Of a stretch of 21,062 nt of DNA, positions 1-7,433 are shown piece after piece. This DNA is from CAZAFM01 sp964484395 (GTDB taxonomy: Bacteria; Campylobacterota; Campylobacteria; Campylobacterales; CAZAFM01). How positions within the stretch are numbered: position 1 is the stretch's first letter; each line of letters opens with the position of its first letter. The notes under the pieces are model-generated. The model saw only the letters and a list, made by a program, of their open reading frames with translations, was not told where the DNA came from and did not search any database. Where the stretch lies: assembly GCA_964484395.1 (NCBI GenBank), contig CAZAFM010000036.1, positions 1 to 21,062 of the forward strand. The letters are read 5' to 3'. The translations under genes and the position numbers were made by a program.

Positions 1-1974
1 GCAAGAAAGGCAGTAGTGGCAAATGCAGATGATGACCTAGAGTCTGTTTTGCGTATGATGGCAAAATACAAAATAGGAATAGTCCCAGTTGTTGATAAAG
101 AAAATGCCCTAGGAGTTGTAACAGAATCAGATGTTCTTATCTGCTCAAACAACTCAAACCTTAAAAAAACAAAGCTAAAAGAGATTATGAAAAGCCCTAT
201 AAAGGGGATAGATGAGCTAGCCACTATAGACCATATAATCAAATCTTTTGACAAAGAAAACATCAAACATCTAGTAGTATTCTCAAAAGATAAAAAAATC
301 ATAGGAGTTATCTCAAAAAGAGATGTACTTAAGCATCTTCAGCAAAACTACCTAAGCCTTATGGAGCAAAAAGAGTCAAATACCAAAAACACTTTAAATA
401 CATTTGTCTACCCAATATTAGAGGTTAGCAAAAGCCATGAAGACCTCATTATAAAGTGGAGCAATAGTGCTACTGTAGAGCTTTTTAAGTCATCCCTAAT
501 AGATACACCTCTAAAAGATATATTTGATAAAGAGCTCTACAGTGTGGTCATAGAACAAAAAAAGGGTAGTAGTTTTTTTAAGAAAAATGGACAGGTTTTT
601 GATGTCAAGTGCTCAAGAGTTGATGGTGATGACTTTTTGATAGCTATGTATGATATTACAGATACTTACAACCTAAAAGAGCATATTCAGTCAATCATAG
701 ATGTAATGCCTGATTTAGTCGTAGTTACTAATGGATTAAATATGACTGGTGCAAACAAGAGTCTATTGGAGTTTTTTGGTTATGAAAGCTTTGAAATGTT
801 CAAAAATGATCACTCATGTGTGTGTGAAAAGTTCATAAATGACATAGGCTACCTTGAGTCAGATGATAATGGTGAGTGGCTAAATGAGGTCTTCAAAAAC
901 GGAGAACAAAACAAAAAATCATATGCCAAACTTCTCTCAAAAGATGGAGATGAGAGAATTTTTGAAGTAAAAGCAAATATGATTCAAGATAAAAATATAT
1001 CTGTTCTAATTTTTAGTGATGTAACAGAAAATGAAAAATACAAAAAACTTCTACAAAGTAACAACACTGTCCTAGAAGAGGAGATTCAAAGACGCACATG
1101 GGAGCTAATGGAAGCTAATGATGAGATAGGTCGAAATAGACAGATGCTAGAAGAGGCAAACAAAGTTGCCAAAATCCTAAACTGGATATACTTTACCAAA
1201 CTTGAAGTTTTTGAGTTTTATGGAGATTTTGATGAGGTCATACCGCTTGATACAAAAATAGTAAAAGTAGATAAGCTATCACAGTTTTTTGAAAAGAGAG
1301 ATATAGATGAGCTAATAGCAAAGATAAAAAACGCAACTCAAAGTCATCAAGACTTCTCAGCTCTCTTAGAAACAAAAAAAGATTATGGTCAAAAAGATAT
1401 TCGCTTCAGAGGTAAGCCCTATCACATAGAAGATGAGGTTATTATATCTTATTTTGGTACTATGCAGGACATTTCAGAGGAGAGAGAGTTAGAGAGGATG
1501 GCAAATATTGATGAGCTAACTGGTATATATAATCGTAGAAAGTTTAATGAGATTTCAGAGTATGAGTTTAATAGATTCCAGAGGTTTGGGCATAGCTTTT
1601 CACTTATACTCTTTGATATAGATAAGTTTAAAGATGTAAACGACACCTATGGTCATGATGTAGGTGATATAGTCCTAAAAGATATGACAGAACTAGTCTT
1701 AGAGAATCTTAGAGATGTAGATATGTTTGCTAGATGGGGTGGTGAAGAGTTTGTCATCCTTGCACAAGACCAAAGCGCAAAAGATGCAGCATTTATTGCT
1801 GAGAAACTAAGAGATGCTATTGAGAAGCACCAATTCTTAGACCTGCCTACAATCACATGTAGTTTTGGTGTTGCTCAAATAGGAGAGAAAGGCTTGGAAG
1901 ACCTTTTTAAAAGAGCTGATGTAGCTCTATATCGTGCAAAAACAAATGGTAGGAATCAGGTTTTTTCTATGTAG
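1..1974 (+). CDS. CBS-PAS-GGDEF diguanylate cyclase, 5' end outside window
   Basis: Probably makes the second messenger cyclic di-GMP in response to ligands sensed by its N-terminal domains. The reading frame is open back to base 1 and the first CBS unit already lacks its beginning, so the true start lies upstream; a GTG at 16 is probably internal. Counting from that GTG: paired CBS domains at about 1-108, a PAS-like domain at 128-216, a second at 222-338, a coiled coil at 340-382, a third PAS-like segment at 383-488, and a GGDEF domain at 495-652. The GGDEF domain opens with NIDELTGIYNRR and carries the active-site motif GGEEF at 575-579. An RxxD motif at 566-569, five residues before it, fits the product-inhibition I-site. 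No transmembrane segment is visible in the part seen, so it is probably cytoplasmic. CBS pairs typically bind adenine nucleotides; that role here is inferred. A repeat block follows the stop. Confidence 0.93.
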   Translation, partial: ARKAVVANADDDLESVLRMMAKYKIGIVPVVDKENALGVVTESDVLICSNNSNLKKTKLKEIMKSPIKGIDELATIDHIIKSFDKENIKHLVVFSKDKKIIGVISKRDVLKHLQQNYLSLMEQKESNTKNTLNTFVYPILEVSKSHEDLIIKWSNSATVELFKSSLIDTPLKDIFDKELYSVVIEQKKGSSFFKKNGQVFDVKCSRVDGDDFLIAMYDITDTYNLKEHIQSIIDVMPDLVVVTNGLNMTGANKSLLEFFGYESFEMFKNDHSCVCEKFINDIGYLESDDNGEWLNEVFKNGEQNKKSYAKLLSKDGDERIFEVKANMIQDKNISVLIFSDVTENEKYKKLLQSNNTVLEEEIQRRTWELMEANDEIGRNRQMLEEANKVAKILNWIYFTKLEVFEFYGDFDEVIPLDTKIVKVDKLSQFFEKRDIDELIAKIKNATQSHQDFSALLETKKDYGQKDIRFRGKPYHIEDEVIISYFGTMQDISEERELERMANIDELTGIYNRRKFNEISEYEFNRFQRFGHSFSLILFDIDKFKDVNDTYGHDVGDIVLKDMTELVLENLRDVDMFARWGGEEFVILAQDQSAKDAAFIAEKLRDAIEKHQFLDLPTITCSFGVAQIGEKGLEDLFKRADVALYRAKTNGRNQVFSM

Positions 1975-2110
1975 GATACGCTCAAGAAGCGTCCGAGCGA
2001 AGCGACAACTACGCAAAGGCTTTAGCCTTGAGGACAAAGCTTCTTAGGGCTACGCTAACGCTGAGTTCACTTCAGCAGTGGGCTCTCGCACCTTTGGTGC
2101 TCAACACCAT
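1975..2110. repeat. Palindrome-rich intergenic repeat block, copy A
   Basis: This GC-richer block lies between two convergent genes. It contains several short inverted repeats: AAGGC/GCCTT at 2016-2029, AGAAGC/GCTTCT at 1985-1990 and 2039-2044, CTCAAG/CTTGAG at 1981-1986 and 2027-2032, and a perfect GCACC-TTT-GGTGC hairpin at 2088-2100. Bases 2048-2068 recur exactly at 21037-21057 on the same strand, and both copies are preceded by CAAAGCT and, further upstream, by GATACGC. It has the look of a non-coding mobile palindromic repeat (REP or MITE type). It could also act as a transcription terminator between the convergent genes, although no clear T-tract follows the hairpins. Confidence 0.7.
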
Positions 2111-2114
2111 TTCT

Positions 2115-3368
2115 TTATAGAGAGTTTTTTTGCTTTTTCTTATCTACAACTACTACATGCTCATCATCGTAGTAATCATATAAAGAGAGGTATCTATTTC
2201 TAGCATTCCAGAGAAGCCAGCCTGAAGTCTTTGTATCATCGGCTGCTTGAATCTGTCTTTTTATCTGATAGATACCGAAGTTTTGTTTATTAAAAGCGTA
2301 GTCTCTAAAGGCTTGGAGCCATGGGCGAAATCTTCTTGGATTTAGACCTGATCTATCTATTGAGTTTTTTAAACTCATAAATATCACTTCATAAGGGTAC
2401 TTAATAGGATCCCTAAAATATGGTATCCCTTCACTAAAGCCAGAGGGATAAAGCATAGGGTTTAGATAGTCTACATATCTTCCTACGCTCTCAATCTGCT
2501 GCCCAATACCCGTATCACCACTCTCCCATGCTGTGTAGCCAAAAATAGCAGCTGAAAGAAAGCTTTTTCTTGTTCTAAACTCATCTTTTGCCATCTTCAA
2601 AAACTTCTCTATCTCCTCTACTCTGCTACTTTGATTTGAGTCTTTTGCATAACTAAGATAGTTTCTATCAGGAAATCTTACATAGTCAAACATAATCTCA
2701 TCAAACCCAACATCTGAAGCTAGTTTTGCTACTTCTATATTGTATTGTTTTGCTTTATCAGAAAAAGGGTCACTCCATGTGACATTTTGCCTATCTCTAT
2801 AAAGTGTACCATCACCCTTTTTTACCGCAAGGTTATTATCATAAACAGGTAGATGCCCATCTTTAAAAACAGCTATCTTCGCTATAGTATAAATGCCTTT
2901 TTGGTGCAACTTTTCTATTAGCTTTTTAGGTTCTTTTATAGTTTTTATACTGTTTGCGCCAATATGTTTTGCTAAAGCTATATTGTTATCAAAAGCTATC
3001 TTTCCATCATCTGCTTTGACCTCTATGACTAGTGTGTTTATGATTTTTTCATCTATTAGAGGATATATGGAATTCATAATTTTTTTACTTGATATTCCAT
3101 AAAAAGAGACAAAAACACCCCTTACATCAAAAGGCTCCAAAGTTATTCGTTCACTTTTAAGTTTATCCTCTATCACTTTGTACCCTGGAGCTTTTATAAT
3201 GGGATTACACTGCTCATCTATGTTGGCAACTCCTTGGTCTAGTGCATACACCTTGTCATTACATATCACACTCACATCTTCATATATTCCATCTTCATGG
3301 GCAAACTCCACATAGAGCTCTCTTCCAAATAGGGATAGTGAAACTATTAGTAGTAAAAAAATCTTCAT
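2115..3368 (-). CDS. Putative secreted glycoside hydrolase-like protein (DUF4015 type)
   Basis: A 417-residue protein with a hydrophobic N-terminus (about residues 1-15) that looks like a signal peptide, so it is probably exported. The body, about residues 80-395, resembles the DUF4015 putative glycoside hydrolase family, which adopts a TIM barrel. Recognisable family features are the opening RGVFVSFYG (83-91), VIEVKADDGKIAFD (114-127), the acidic barrel motif DEIMFDYVRFP (223-233), YLNPMLYPSGF (301-311), WLQAFRDY (350-357) and GWLLWNARNRY (383-393). Asp223, Glu224 and Asp228 are acidic candidates for catalysis, but the substrate and even the activity of this family are not established. A short beta-rich segment (residues 16-78) sits before the barrel. 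The C-terminus is basic (VDKKKQKNSL). The gene is divergent from a small lipoprotein gene and converges on the diguanylate cyclase gene. ATG start with a weak purine-rich ribosome site. Confidence 0.85.
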   Translation of the reverse strand: MKIFLLLIVSLSLFGRELYVEFAHEDGIYEDVSVICNDKVYALDQGVANIDEQCNPIIKAPGYKVIEDKLKSERITLEPFDVRGVFVSFYGISSKKIMNSIYPLIDEKIINTLVIEVKADDGKIAFDNNIALAKHIGANSIKTIKEPKKLIEKLHQKGIYTIAKIAVFKDGHLPVYDNNLAVKKGDGTLYRDRQNVTWSDPFSDKAKQYNIEVAKLASDVGFDEIMFDYVRFPDRNYLSYAKDSNQSSRVEEIEKFLKMAKDEFRTRKSFLSAAIFGYTAWESGDTGIGQQIESVGRYVDYLNPMLYPSGFSEGIPYFRDPIKYPYEVIFMSLKNSIDRSGLNPRRFRPWLQAFRDYAFNKQNFGIYQIKRQIQAADDTKTSGWLLWNARNRYLSLYDYYDDEHVVVVDKKKQKNSL

Positions 3369-3437
3369 TGGTTTAACTCTTTTTGTTTTTATCTATATAA
3401 AGCAATAATAATTCCACTAAAATTAAAAATAAATAGA

Positions 3438-3443
3438 TACAAT
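3438..3443 (+). promoter_or_regulatory. Possible -10 element for the small lipoprotein gene
   Basis: TACAAT lies 29 bases before the GTG start at 3473, in the 104-bp AT-rich gap between divergent genes. No good -35 hexamer is visible, which is usual for sigma-70 promoters in Campylobacterota. AAAGGAG at 3461-3467 serves as the ribosome binding site. The -10 call rests only on match and position. Confidence 0.35.
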
Positions 3444-3472
3444 ATGGCATAAACTAATAAAAAGGAGTTCTG

Positions 3473-3694
3473 GTGAAAAAACTCGCATTTTTCATTTCGG
3501 TTTTAGCAATTAGTATGCTTCTTAGTGGCTGTGGTACAAAGTCTCAGACTATTACTCTTAAAGATGGTAAAAAAATCATAACTCATGATGAAGTAGAGTA
3601 CAATAGTGATACAGGTTTTTACTCTTATGAGAACAAGGATGGCACAACTAGCCGAATCAACAAATCAGACATACTCTCCATTGATGACAATTAG
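3473..3694 (+). CDS. Small YgdI/YgdR-like lipoprotein
   Basis: A 73-residue predicted lipoprotein. A basic start (MKK) and a hydrophobic stretch (residues 4-17) end in a lipobox LSGC, so Cys20 is the predicted lipidated residue and the mature part is about 54 residues. The mature sequence (TITLKDGKKIITHDEVEYNSDTG..YSYENKDGTTSRINKSDILSI) matches the pattern of the YgdI/YgdR (DUF903) family: a small SH3-like beta barrel in which a lysine/aspartate turn is followed by a modified-residue segment and an (R/Q)I(N/P)KSDI-type ending. The function of the family is unknown. The start is GTG at 3473, chosen because AAAGGAG precedes it at a normal distance. A clear terminator follows the stop, so the gene is probably monocistronic. 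Confidence 0.82.
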   Translation: MKKLAFFISVLAISMLLSGCGTKSQTITLKDGKKIITHDEVEYNSDTGFYSYENKDGTTSRINKSDILSIDDN

Positions 3695-3699
3695 CCTCC

Positions 3700-3729
3700 A
3701 GTAGCCTTACTGAAGGCTACTGAGTTTTT
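3700..3729 (+). terminator. Rho-independent terminator overlapping the end of pyk
   Basis: A perfect 9-bp stem (AGTAGCCTT, 3700-3708, with AAGGCTACT, 3713-3721) encloses the loop ACTG and is followed by GAG and a run of five T (3725-3729). It begins five bases after the lipoprotein stop codon. The right arm contains the stop codon of the convergent pyk gene (3717-3719). On the minus strand no T-tract follows, so it should act mainly on plus-strand transcripts. Confidence 0.8.
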
Positions 3730-5177
3730 CTATCCATACTGCACTCAAACATATCAATCATATACTCCATAATGCTTCTATCTATTACCCTTAGAAGATT
3801 AGTATTTCCTATCTTACTAATTGGTGCACCAATAGTTAAAATATAGTTACTATCTTTATCTATCACACCTCTTTGAAGTCCATCTTTGATAAATCTATAT
3901 ATAAGCTCGTCACTATTTTCTATCTCTGGCATTAAAGAGCCTTGAGTTACACCCCATACTACACTCATTTTTCTTAAAGTGTCAACTGAGCTTGAGTTTA
4001 TGATAATTTCACTTTTTGGTCTATACTTAGCTAAAGTTAAAGCTGAAAGCCCTCTCTTACTAAAAACAATAATACCTTTAGGGTCTATAGTCTCAGCTAA
4101 AGTACTTGCTGAGAGTGCTATAGCCTCTTTTGTCGGATGCTCTTCATTTTTGTGTTGATAATACTGATATATCTCTTCAATCTCTCGTATAGTTTCATCT
4201 AGGACATTTACAGCCTCTATGGGATACTTTCCTACAGCTGTCTCATCTGAGAGCATCACAGCATCACTTCCATCCATCACTGCATTTGCTATATCACTTA
4301 CTTCAGCCCTAGTTGGGAACTCAGAATTTATCATAGAGATTAGCATTTGAGTAGCTGTTATGACTGGAAGCCCTTTGAAGTTGGCTTTTTTTATAAGCTT
4401 TTTTTGTGCAACAGGTACTTTTGAAAGCCCTAATTCTACACCCAAGTCACCACGAGCCACCATTACTCCATCTACTTGCTCTAGTATATCATCTATATTT
4501 TGCATCGCCTCTACCATCTCTATTTTGGCAAAAAGAAGTGGATTTGAGTTGTGCTCTTTTAGAACCTCTCTAGCTTCAGCTACATCACTTGCTCTTCTTA
4601 CAAAAGAGAGGGCAACTATATCTACTCCCTCCTTTGCTCCAAATATTAGGTCATCTTTGTCTTTTTTTGTAATAGTTGGCACAGGGATGGTTACTCCTGG
4701 GAAGTTTACGCCCTTTCTAGAGGTTAGCTTGCCAGAAACTAGAACTTTAACAAATGCTGCATCACCCTCTTTTCTTACAACCTCAGTTTTAATCGTTCCA
4801 TCAGCCATATATACCTTAGAGCCTATTTCTAGAGAGTTTATAATCTCTGGATGTGAGAGGCATAGAGTTTTGTTTTTGGTAGAAGATAGTATGTCATCTT
4901 TTTGAAACTTTATCTCATCGCCCTCTTTTAGATACATCACATCATCTACTTGACCTATTCTTATCTTAGGACCAGATATATCTTGAAGAATGGCTGTATG
5001 TGAGCCTAGCTTGGTAGCTATCTCTCTTATACTTTTTATAAGCCCTTTATGACTCTCTCTGTCTCCATGAGAAAAATTAAGCCTAAAAACATTTACACCA
5101 GCCTTTATAAGCTCTTCTATTTTTTCATGACTCCAGCTTGATGGTCCTAGTGTTGCTACTATTTTTGCTTTTCTCAT
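3717..5177 (-). CDS. pyk: Pyruvate kinase
   Basis: Catalyses the last step of glycolysis, phosphoenolpyruvate plus ADP to pyruvate plus ATP, in the cytoplasm. The 486-residue length is normal. Visible family motifs are the N-terminal KIVATLGPSS (5-14), RLNFSHG with the cation-binding Asn34 and Ser36 (32-38), DISGPKIRIG (66-75), the substrate-binding segment FAKIEM with Lys218 and Glu220 (216-221), VMVARGDLGVE with the metal-binding aspartate (238-248), and TATQML...PTRAEVSDIANAV (274-300). The barrel, B-domain (about 70-170) and C-terminal regulatory domain (about 350-475) are all present. One minor deviation: the glutamate or aspartate usually found in ATQML(E/D)SM is Ile280. The gene starts six bases after the phosphorylase stop codon, so the two are almost certainly co-transcribed. 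Confidence 0.97.
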   Translation of the reverse strand: MRKAKIVATLGPSSWSHEKIEELIKAGVNVFRLNFSHGDRESHKGLIKSIREIATKLGSHTAILQDISGPKIRIGQVDDVMYLKEGDEIKFQKDDILSSTKNKTLCLSHPEIINSLEIGSKVYMADGTIKTEVVRKEGDAAFVKVLVSGKLTSRKGVNFPGVTIPVPTITKKDKDDLIFGAKEGVDIVALSFVRRASDVAEAREVLKEHNSNPLLFAKIEMVEAMQNIDDILEQVDGVMVARGDLGVELGLSKVPVAQKKLIKKANFKGLPVITATQMLISMINSEFPTRAEVSDIANAVMDGSDAVMLSDETAVGKYPIEAVNVLDETIREIEEIYQYYQHKNEEHPTKEAIALSASTLAETIDPKGIIVFSKRGLSALTLAKYRPKSEIIINSSSVDTLRKMSVVWGVTQGSLMPEIENSDELIYRFIKDGLQRGVIDKDSNYILTIGAPISKIGNTNLLRVIDRSIMEYMIDMFECSMDRKTQ

Positions 5178-5183
5178 ATTTTC

Positions 5184-6833
5184 CTACTTCATTTCATAGT
5201 TGTACAGTTTTCTGTAGTACTCATCAGCCATCCTACCACTATCAAAAAACGGAACAACATCTGTTATGGAGTTTTTCATAATTTCAAGCCATCTTGCAGG
5301 GTCTGTGTAGTAGATAGGAATAACCTCATTCTCCACAACCCTCATAAGGTTGTAAAAATCCTCTTCATCTTGTTCTACTATATCTTTTCCACCATCTTGA
5401 TATATAGTAAACCCATTTATCCCATGCTTCTCAAACTCAAGATACCATCCATCATTTATTGAGAGATTTACTGCTCCATTCATAGCAGCTGACATACCAC
5501 TTGTTCCTGATGCCTCCCTTGTAACCCTTGGGGTATTTAGCCAAACATCACATCCTTTTTTTAGAAGTATAGACAAATCAAGTTCATAATGTACAAGTAC
5601 AGCGCAGTTGTTTAGCTCTCTAGTTATATATACCAGCTCATTAAAAAGATTTATACCACTTGTATCATTTGGGTGTGGCTTACCAGCCCATATAATCTGT
5701 ATAGGCTTATCACTTCTAGTTACTAAGTCTCTGAATCGTTCAAAATCTTTCTTAATAAGTCCTGCTCTTTTATATTCAGCAAACCTTCTTGCCCACACAA
5801 ATGTCAACACTTCAGGGTCAAACATCTTTCCAGTCTGATCAGCTACAACATCAAAAAGCCTTCTTTTAAGATGTCTTTTTCTAGCAAGCATTCCATAATC
5901 ATCATGCTCTTCAAGAGCGTTTGTTAGGGGCTTATCTGTCCAGTATTTTCTATTTTGTGCATTTGTAATACCAGTTATAGGGCAGATATCATCTATACTC
6001 TTCCACATCTCATTTGCAACTTCACAATGCTTTTTTGAAACAGCATTTGCGATTTTAGAAAACCTAAGTGCTCCTACAGTTAGACTAAAAACATTATCAT
6101 GAGAGCCCATTCCACTAAGCTCTCTAACCTTATCCACACCTAGTCCATCAAAAAAGCCCATTCTGGATAAAAGGTGAATATCATGCTCTTCATTTCCAGC
6201 CTTTTCTGGAGTATGGGTTGTAAAAACTAACCTCTCTTTTACCTTATCTCTACTTTTTAGTGTGCTGTATAGATAAAAAGCCAAAGGGAGGGCATGACCT
6301 TCATTCATGTGATATATGTCTGGATTAAATCCACTTTTTTCTATGACTTTTGTACCACCTATTCCTAAAACTATCTCTTGGGCTATCCTTGTCTCCTCAT
6401 GCGCCTCATAGAGCTTATGCGTGATGGTTCTTGAGAGATAGTCGTTCTCAGGAATATCTGTAGTTAGTAGAAAAAGAGGTGCACATCCAAAAGTCTCTGG
6501 TTTGAGCATAAAAGCCTTAACATAAACATCAGCACCATTTATACTAACTTGAACAACAATACCTATATCTTCTAAAAAAGAGTAGGACTTACGCCTATAG
6601 GCTACCTTCATAGTACTATCTTCATTTCTTGATTGGTCATAATAACCATAACTCCATAATATACCAACTCCAACAACATTTTGTTTCAACTCATACGCAC
6701 TTCTCATATGAGACCCAGCTAGAAAGCCAAGACCTCCTGAATATATTTTCAAACATTGATGTATACCAAACTCCATTGAATAGTAAGCTACTTTTTTTGA
6801 GTATTTGCTTTCGATGTATTTAAGTGCGTCCAT
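5184..6833 (-). CDS. Alpha-glucan phosphorylase homologue (GT35-like) lacking the PLP lysine
   Basis: A 549-residue member of the short alpha-glucan phosphorylase group, whose standard members release glucose-1-phosphate from glycogen-like glucans using pyridoxal phosphate (PLP). Family features: VAYYSMEFGIHQ (15-26), YSGGLGFLAG (31-40), VGVGILWSYGYYDQ (54-67), NEGHA (177-181), TTHTPEKAG with His207, VWARRFAEYKR with Arg350 and Lys355 (346-356), NTPRVTREASGTSGM with Glu440 (433-447), and a C-terminal RMADEYYRKLY. The residue after SGM, where the PLP-binding lysine of GT35 enzymes is expected, is Ser448 (codon TCA at 5490-5492). The aspartate usual in LAGDH near the N-terminus is also replaced (LAGSH, Ser41). 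The frame is intact and the rest is well conserved, so this is not simple decay. It may act without PLP, work as a different transferase, or be a regulatory or carbohydrate-binding pseudoenzyme. ATG start with AAGGA five bases upstream. It leads an operon with pyk. Confidence 0.85.
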   Translation of the reverse strand: MDALKYIESKYSKKVAYYSMEFGIHQCLKIYSGGLGFLAGSHMRSAYELKQNVVGVGILWSYGYYDQSRNEDSTMKVAYRRKSYSFLEDIGIVVQVSINGADVYVKAFMLKPETFGCAPLFLLTTDIPENDYLSRTITHKLYEAHEETRIAQEIVLGIGGTKVIEKSGFNPDIYHMNEGHALPLAFYLYSTLKSRDKVKERLVFTTHTPEKAGNEEHDIHLLSRMGFFDGLGVDKVRELSGMGSHDNVFSLTVGALRFSKIANAVSKKHCEVANEMWKSIDDICPITGITNAQNRKYWTDKPLTNALEEHDDYGMLARKRHLKRRLFDVVADQTGKMFDPEVLTFVWARRFAEYKRAGLIKKDFERFRDLVTRSDKPIQIIWAGKPHPNDTSGINLFNELVYITRELNNCAVLVHYELDLSILLKKGCDVWLNTPRVTREASGTSGMSAAMNGAVNLSINDGWYLEFEKHGINGFTIYQDGGKDIVEQDEEDFYNLMRVVENEVIPIYYTDPARWLEIMKNSITDVVPFFDSGRMADEYYRKLYNYEMK

Positions 6834-6962
6834 TTCATTCCTTTTTTAAAATTTATTAAAACTCTCTAAAATTACTTTTTTATGAGATAGCAATTTTATT
6901 TATTGTAAATTACACCTTTATTACTAATAAGATGCTGATACATCTGTAAAAAGCGAGGAACA

Positions 6963-7055
6963 ATGCAGAAAATAATCCCCCTTATCATCCCCATCGCACT
7001 AGCTGCTGCGATACTCTTCATGATGTTTGGGCTTAATAACCCTCTGTTTAAGTAA
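6963..7055 (+). CDS. Predicted 30-residue single-pass membrane peptide
   Basis: A 30-codon frame from ATG at 6963 to TAA at 7053-7055. It is preceded by GAGGA at 6954-6960, a plausible ribosome site about four bases from the start. The peptide begins MQKIIPLIIPIALAAA, continues hydrophobic through residue 24, and ends with the polar NNPLFK. This gives one membrane helix of about 20 residues with a short basic N-terminus and a short C-terminal tail. The stop directly abuts the last codon of the convergent hspR gene. I do not recognise the family. It resembles tiny membrane proteins that associate with larger membrane complexes, but no partner is encoded next to it and no function can be assigned. 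The 129-bp gap to the divergent phosphorylase gene leaves room for its own promoter. Confidence 0.5.
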   Translation: MQKIIPLIIPIALAAAILFMMFGLNNPLFK

Positions 7056-7433
7056 TCAATCCCTAAAAACTATAACCTCAAAGCTACTCTTTTTGACCAA
7101 AGATTTGCCTCTTGAGGATGGTTTGGGAGTGCTCTCCATCACCTTTATCTGATTTTTTAGCTCATCTACTGAGAACTCAAGCTCCTCAAGTCTATCTTTT
7201 AGTCGCAGTATGATATCTACTCCTGCTAGATTTACACCTAGTTCTCGAGTTAGGCGAAGAATAGATTTTATTCTGTCTATATCTCTTTGTGAATATAGGC
7301 GTACTTTTCCATCTGTCCTACCTGGCTCTATAAGCCCCTCTCTCTCATATTGCCTAAGGGTTTGAGGATGTATGCTAAGGATTTTAGCAACTACACTTAT
7401 CAAAAACACTGGTTCATCATAACTATGCAACAC
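7056..7433 (-). CDS. hspR: HspR-like MerR-family heat-shock repressor
   Basis: A 125-residue DNA-binding regulator. The N-terminal winged helix (about 9-75) has the MerR pattern VFLISVVAKILSIHPQTLRQYEREGLIEPGRT..KVRLYSQRDIDRI. The Tyr29-Glu30-Arg31 segment and the HPQTLR recognition helix are typical of HspR rather than of metal sensors. A coiled coil (76-101, RLKDRLEELEFSVDELKNQI) follows for dimerisation, then a short basic tail. HspR in Helicobacter and Campylobacter represses chaperone operons, including its own cbpA-hspR unit. The start overlaps the end of cbpA by 11 bases. GTG at 7433 is used here with GAGGAGG just upstream, and the next codon, TTG at 7430, is a possible alternative. 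This arrangement suggests translational coupling and autoregulation. Confidence 0.9.
   Translation of the reverse strand: MLHSYDEPVFLISVVAKILSIHPQTLRQYEREGLIEPGRTDGKVRLYSQRDIDRIKSILRLTRELGVNLAGVDIILRLKDRLEELEFSVDELKNQIKVMESTPKPSSRGKSLVKKSSFEVIVFRD

Noticed and set aside
2088..2100. GCACC-TTT-GGTGC hairpin as a terminator
   Set aside because: The stem is only 5 bp and no T-tract follows on either strand; it is better explained as part of the repeat block.
4360..4905. 181-codon plus-strand open frame opposite pyk
   Set aside because: It is antisense to the conserved pyruvate kinase core, with no ribosome site or domain.
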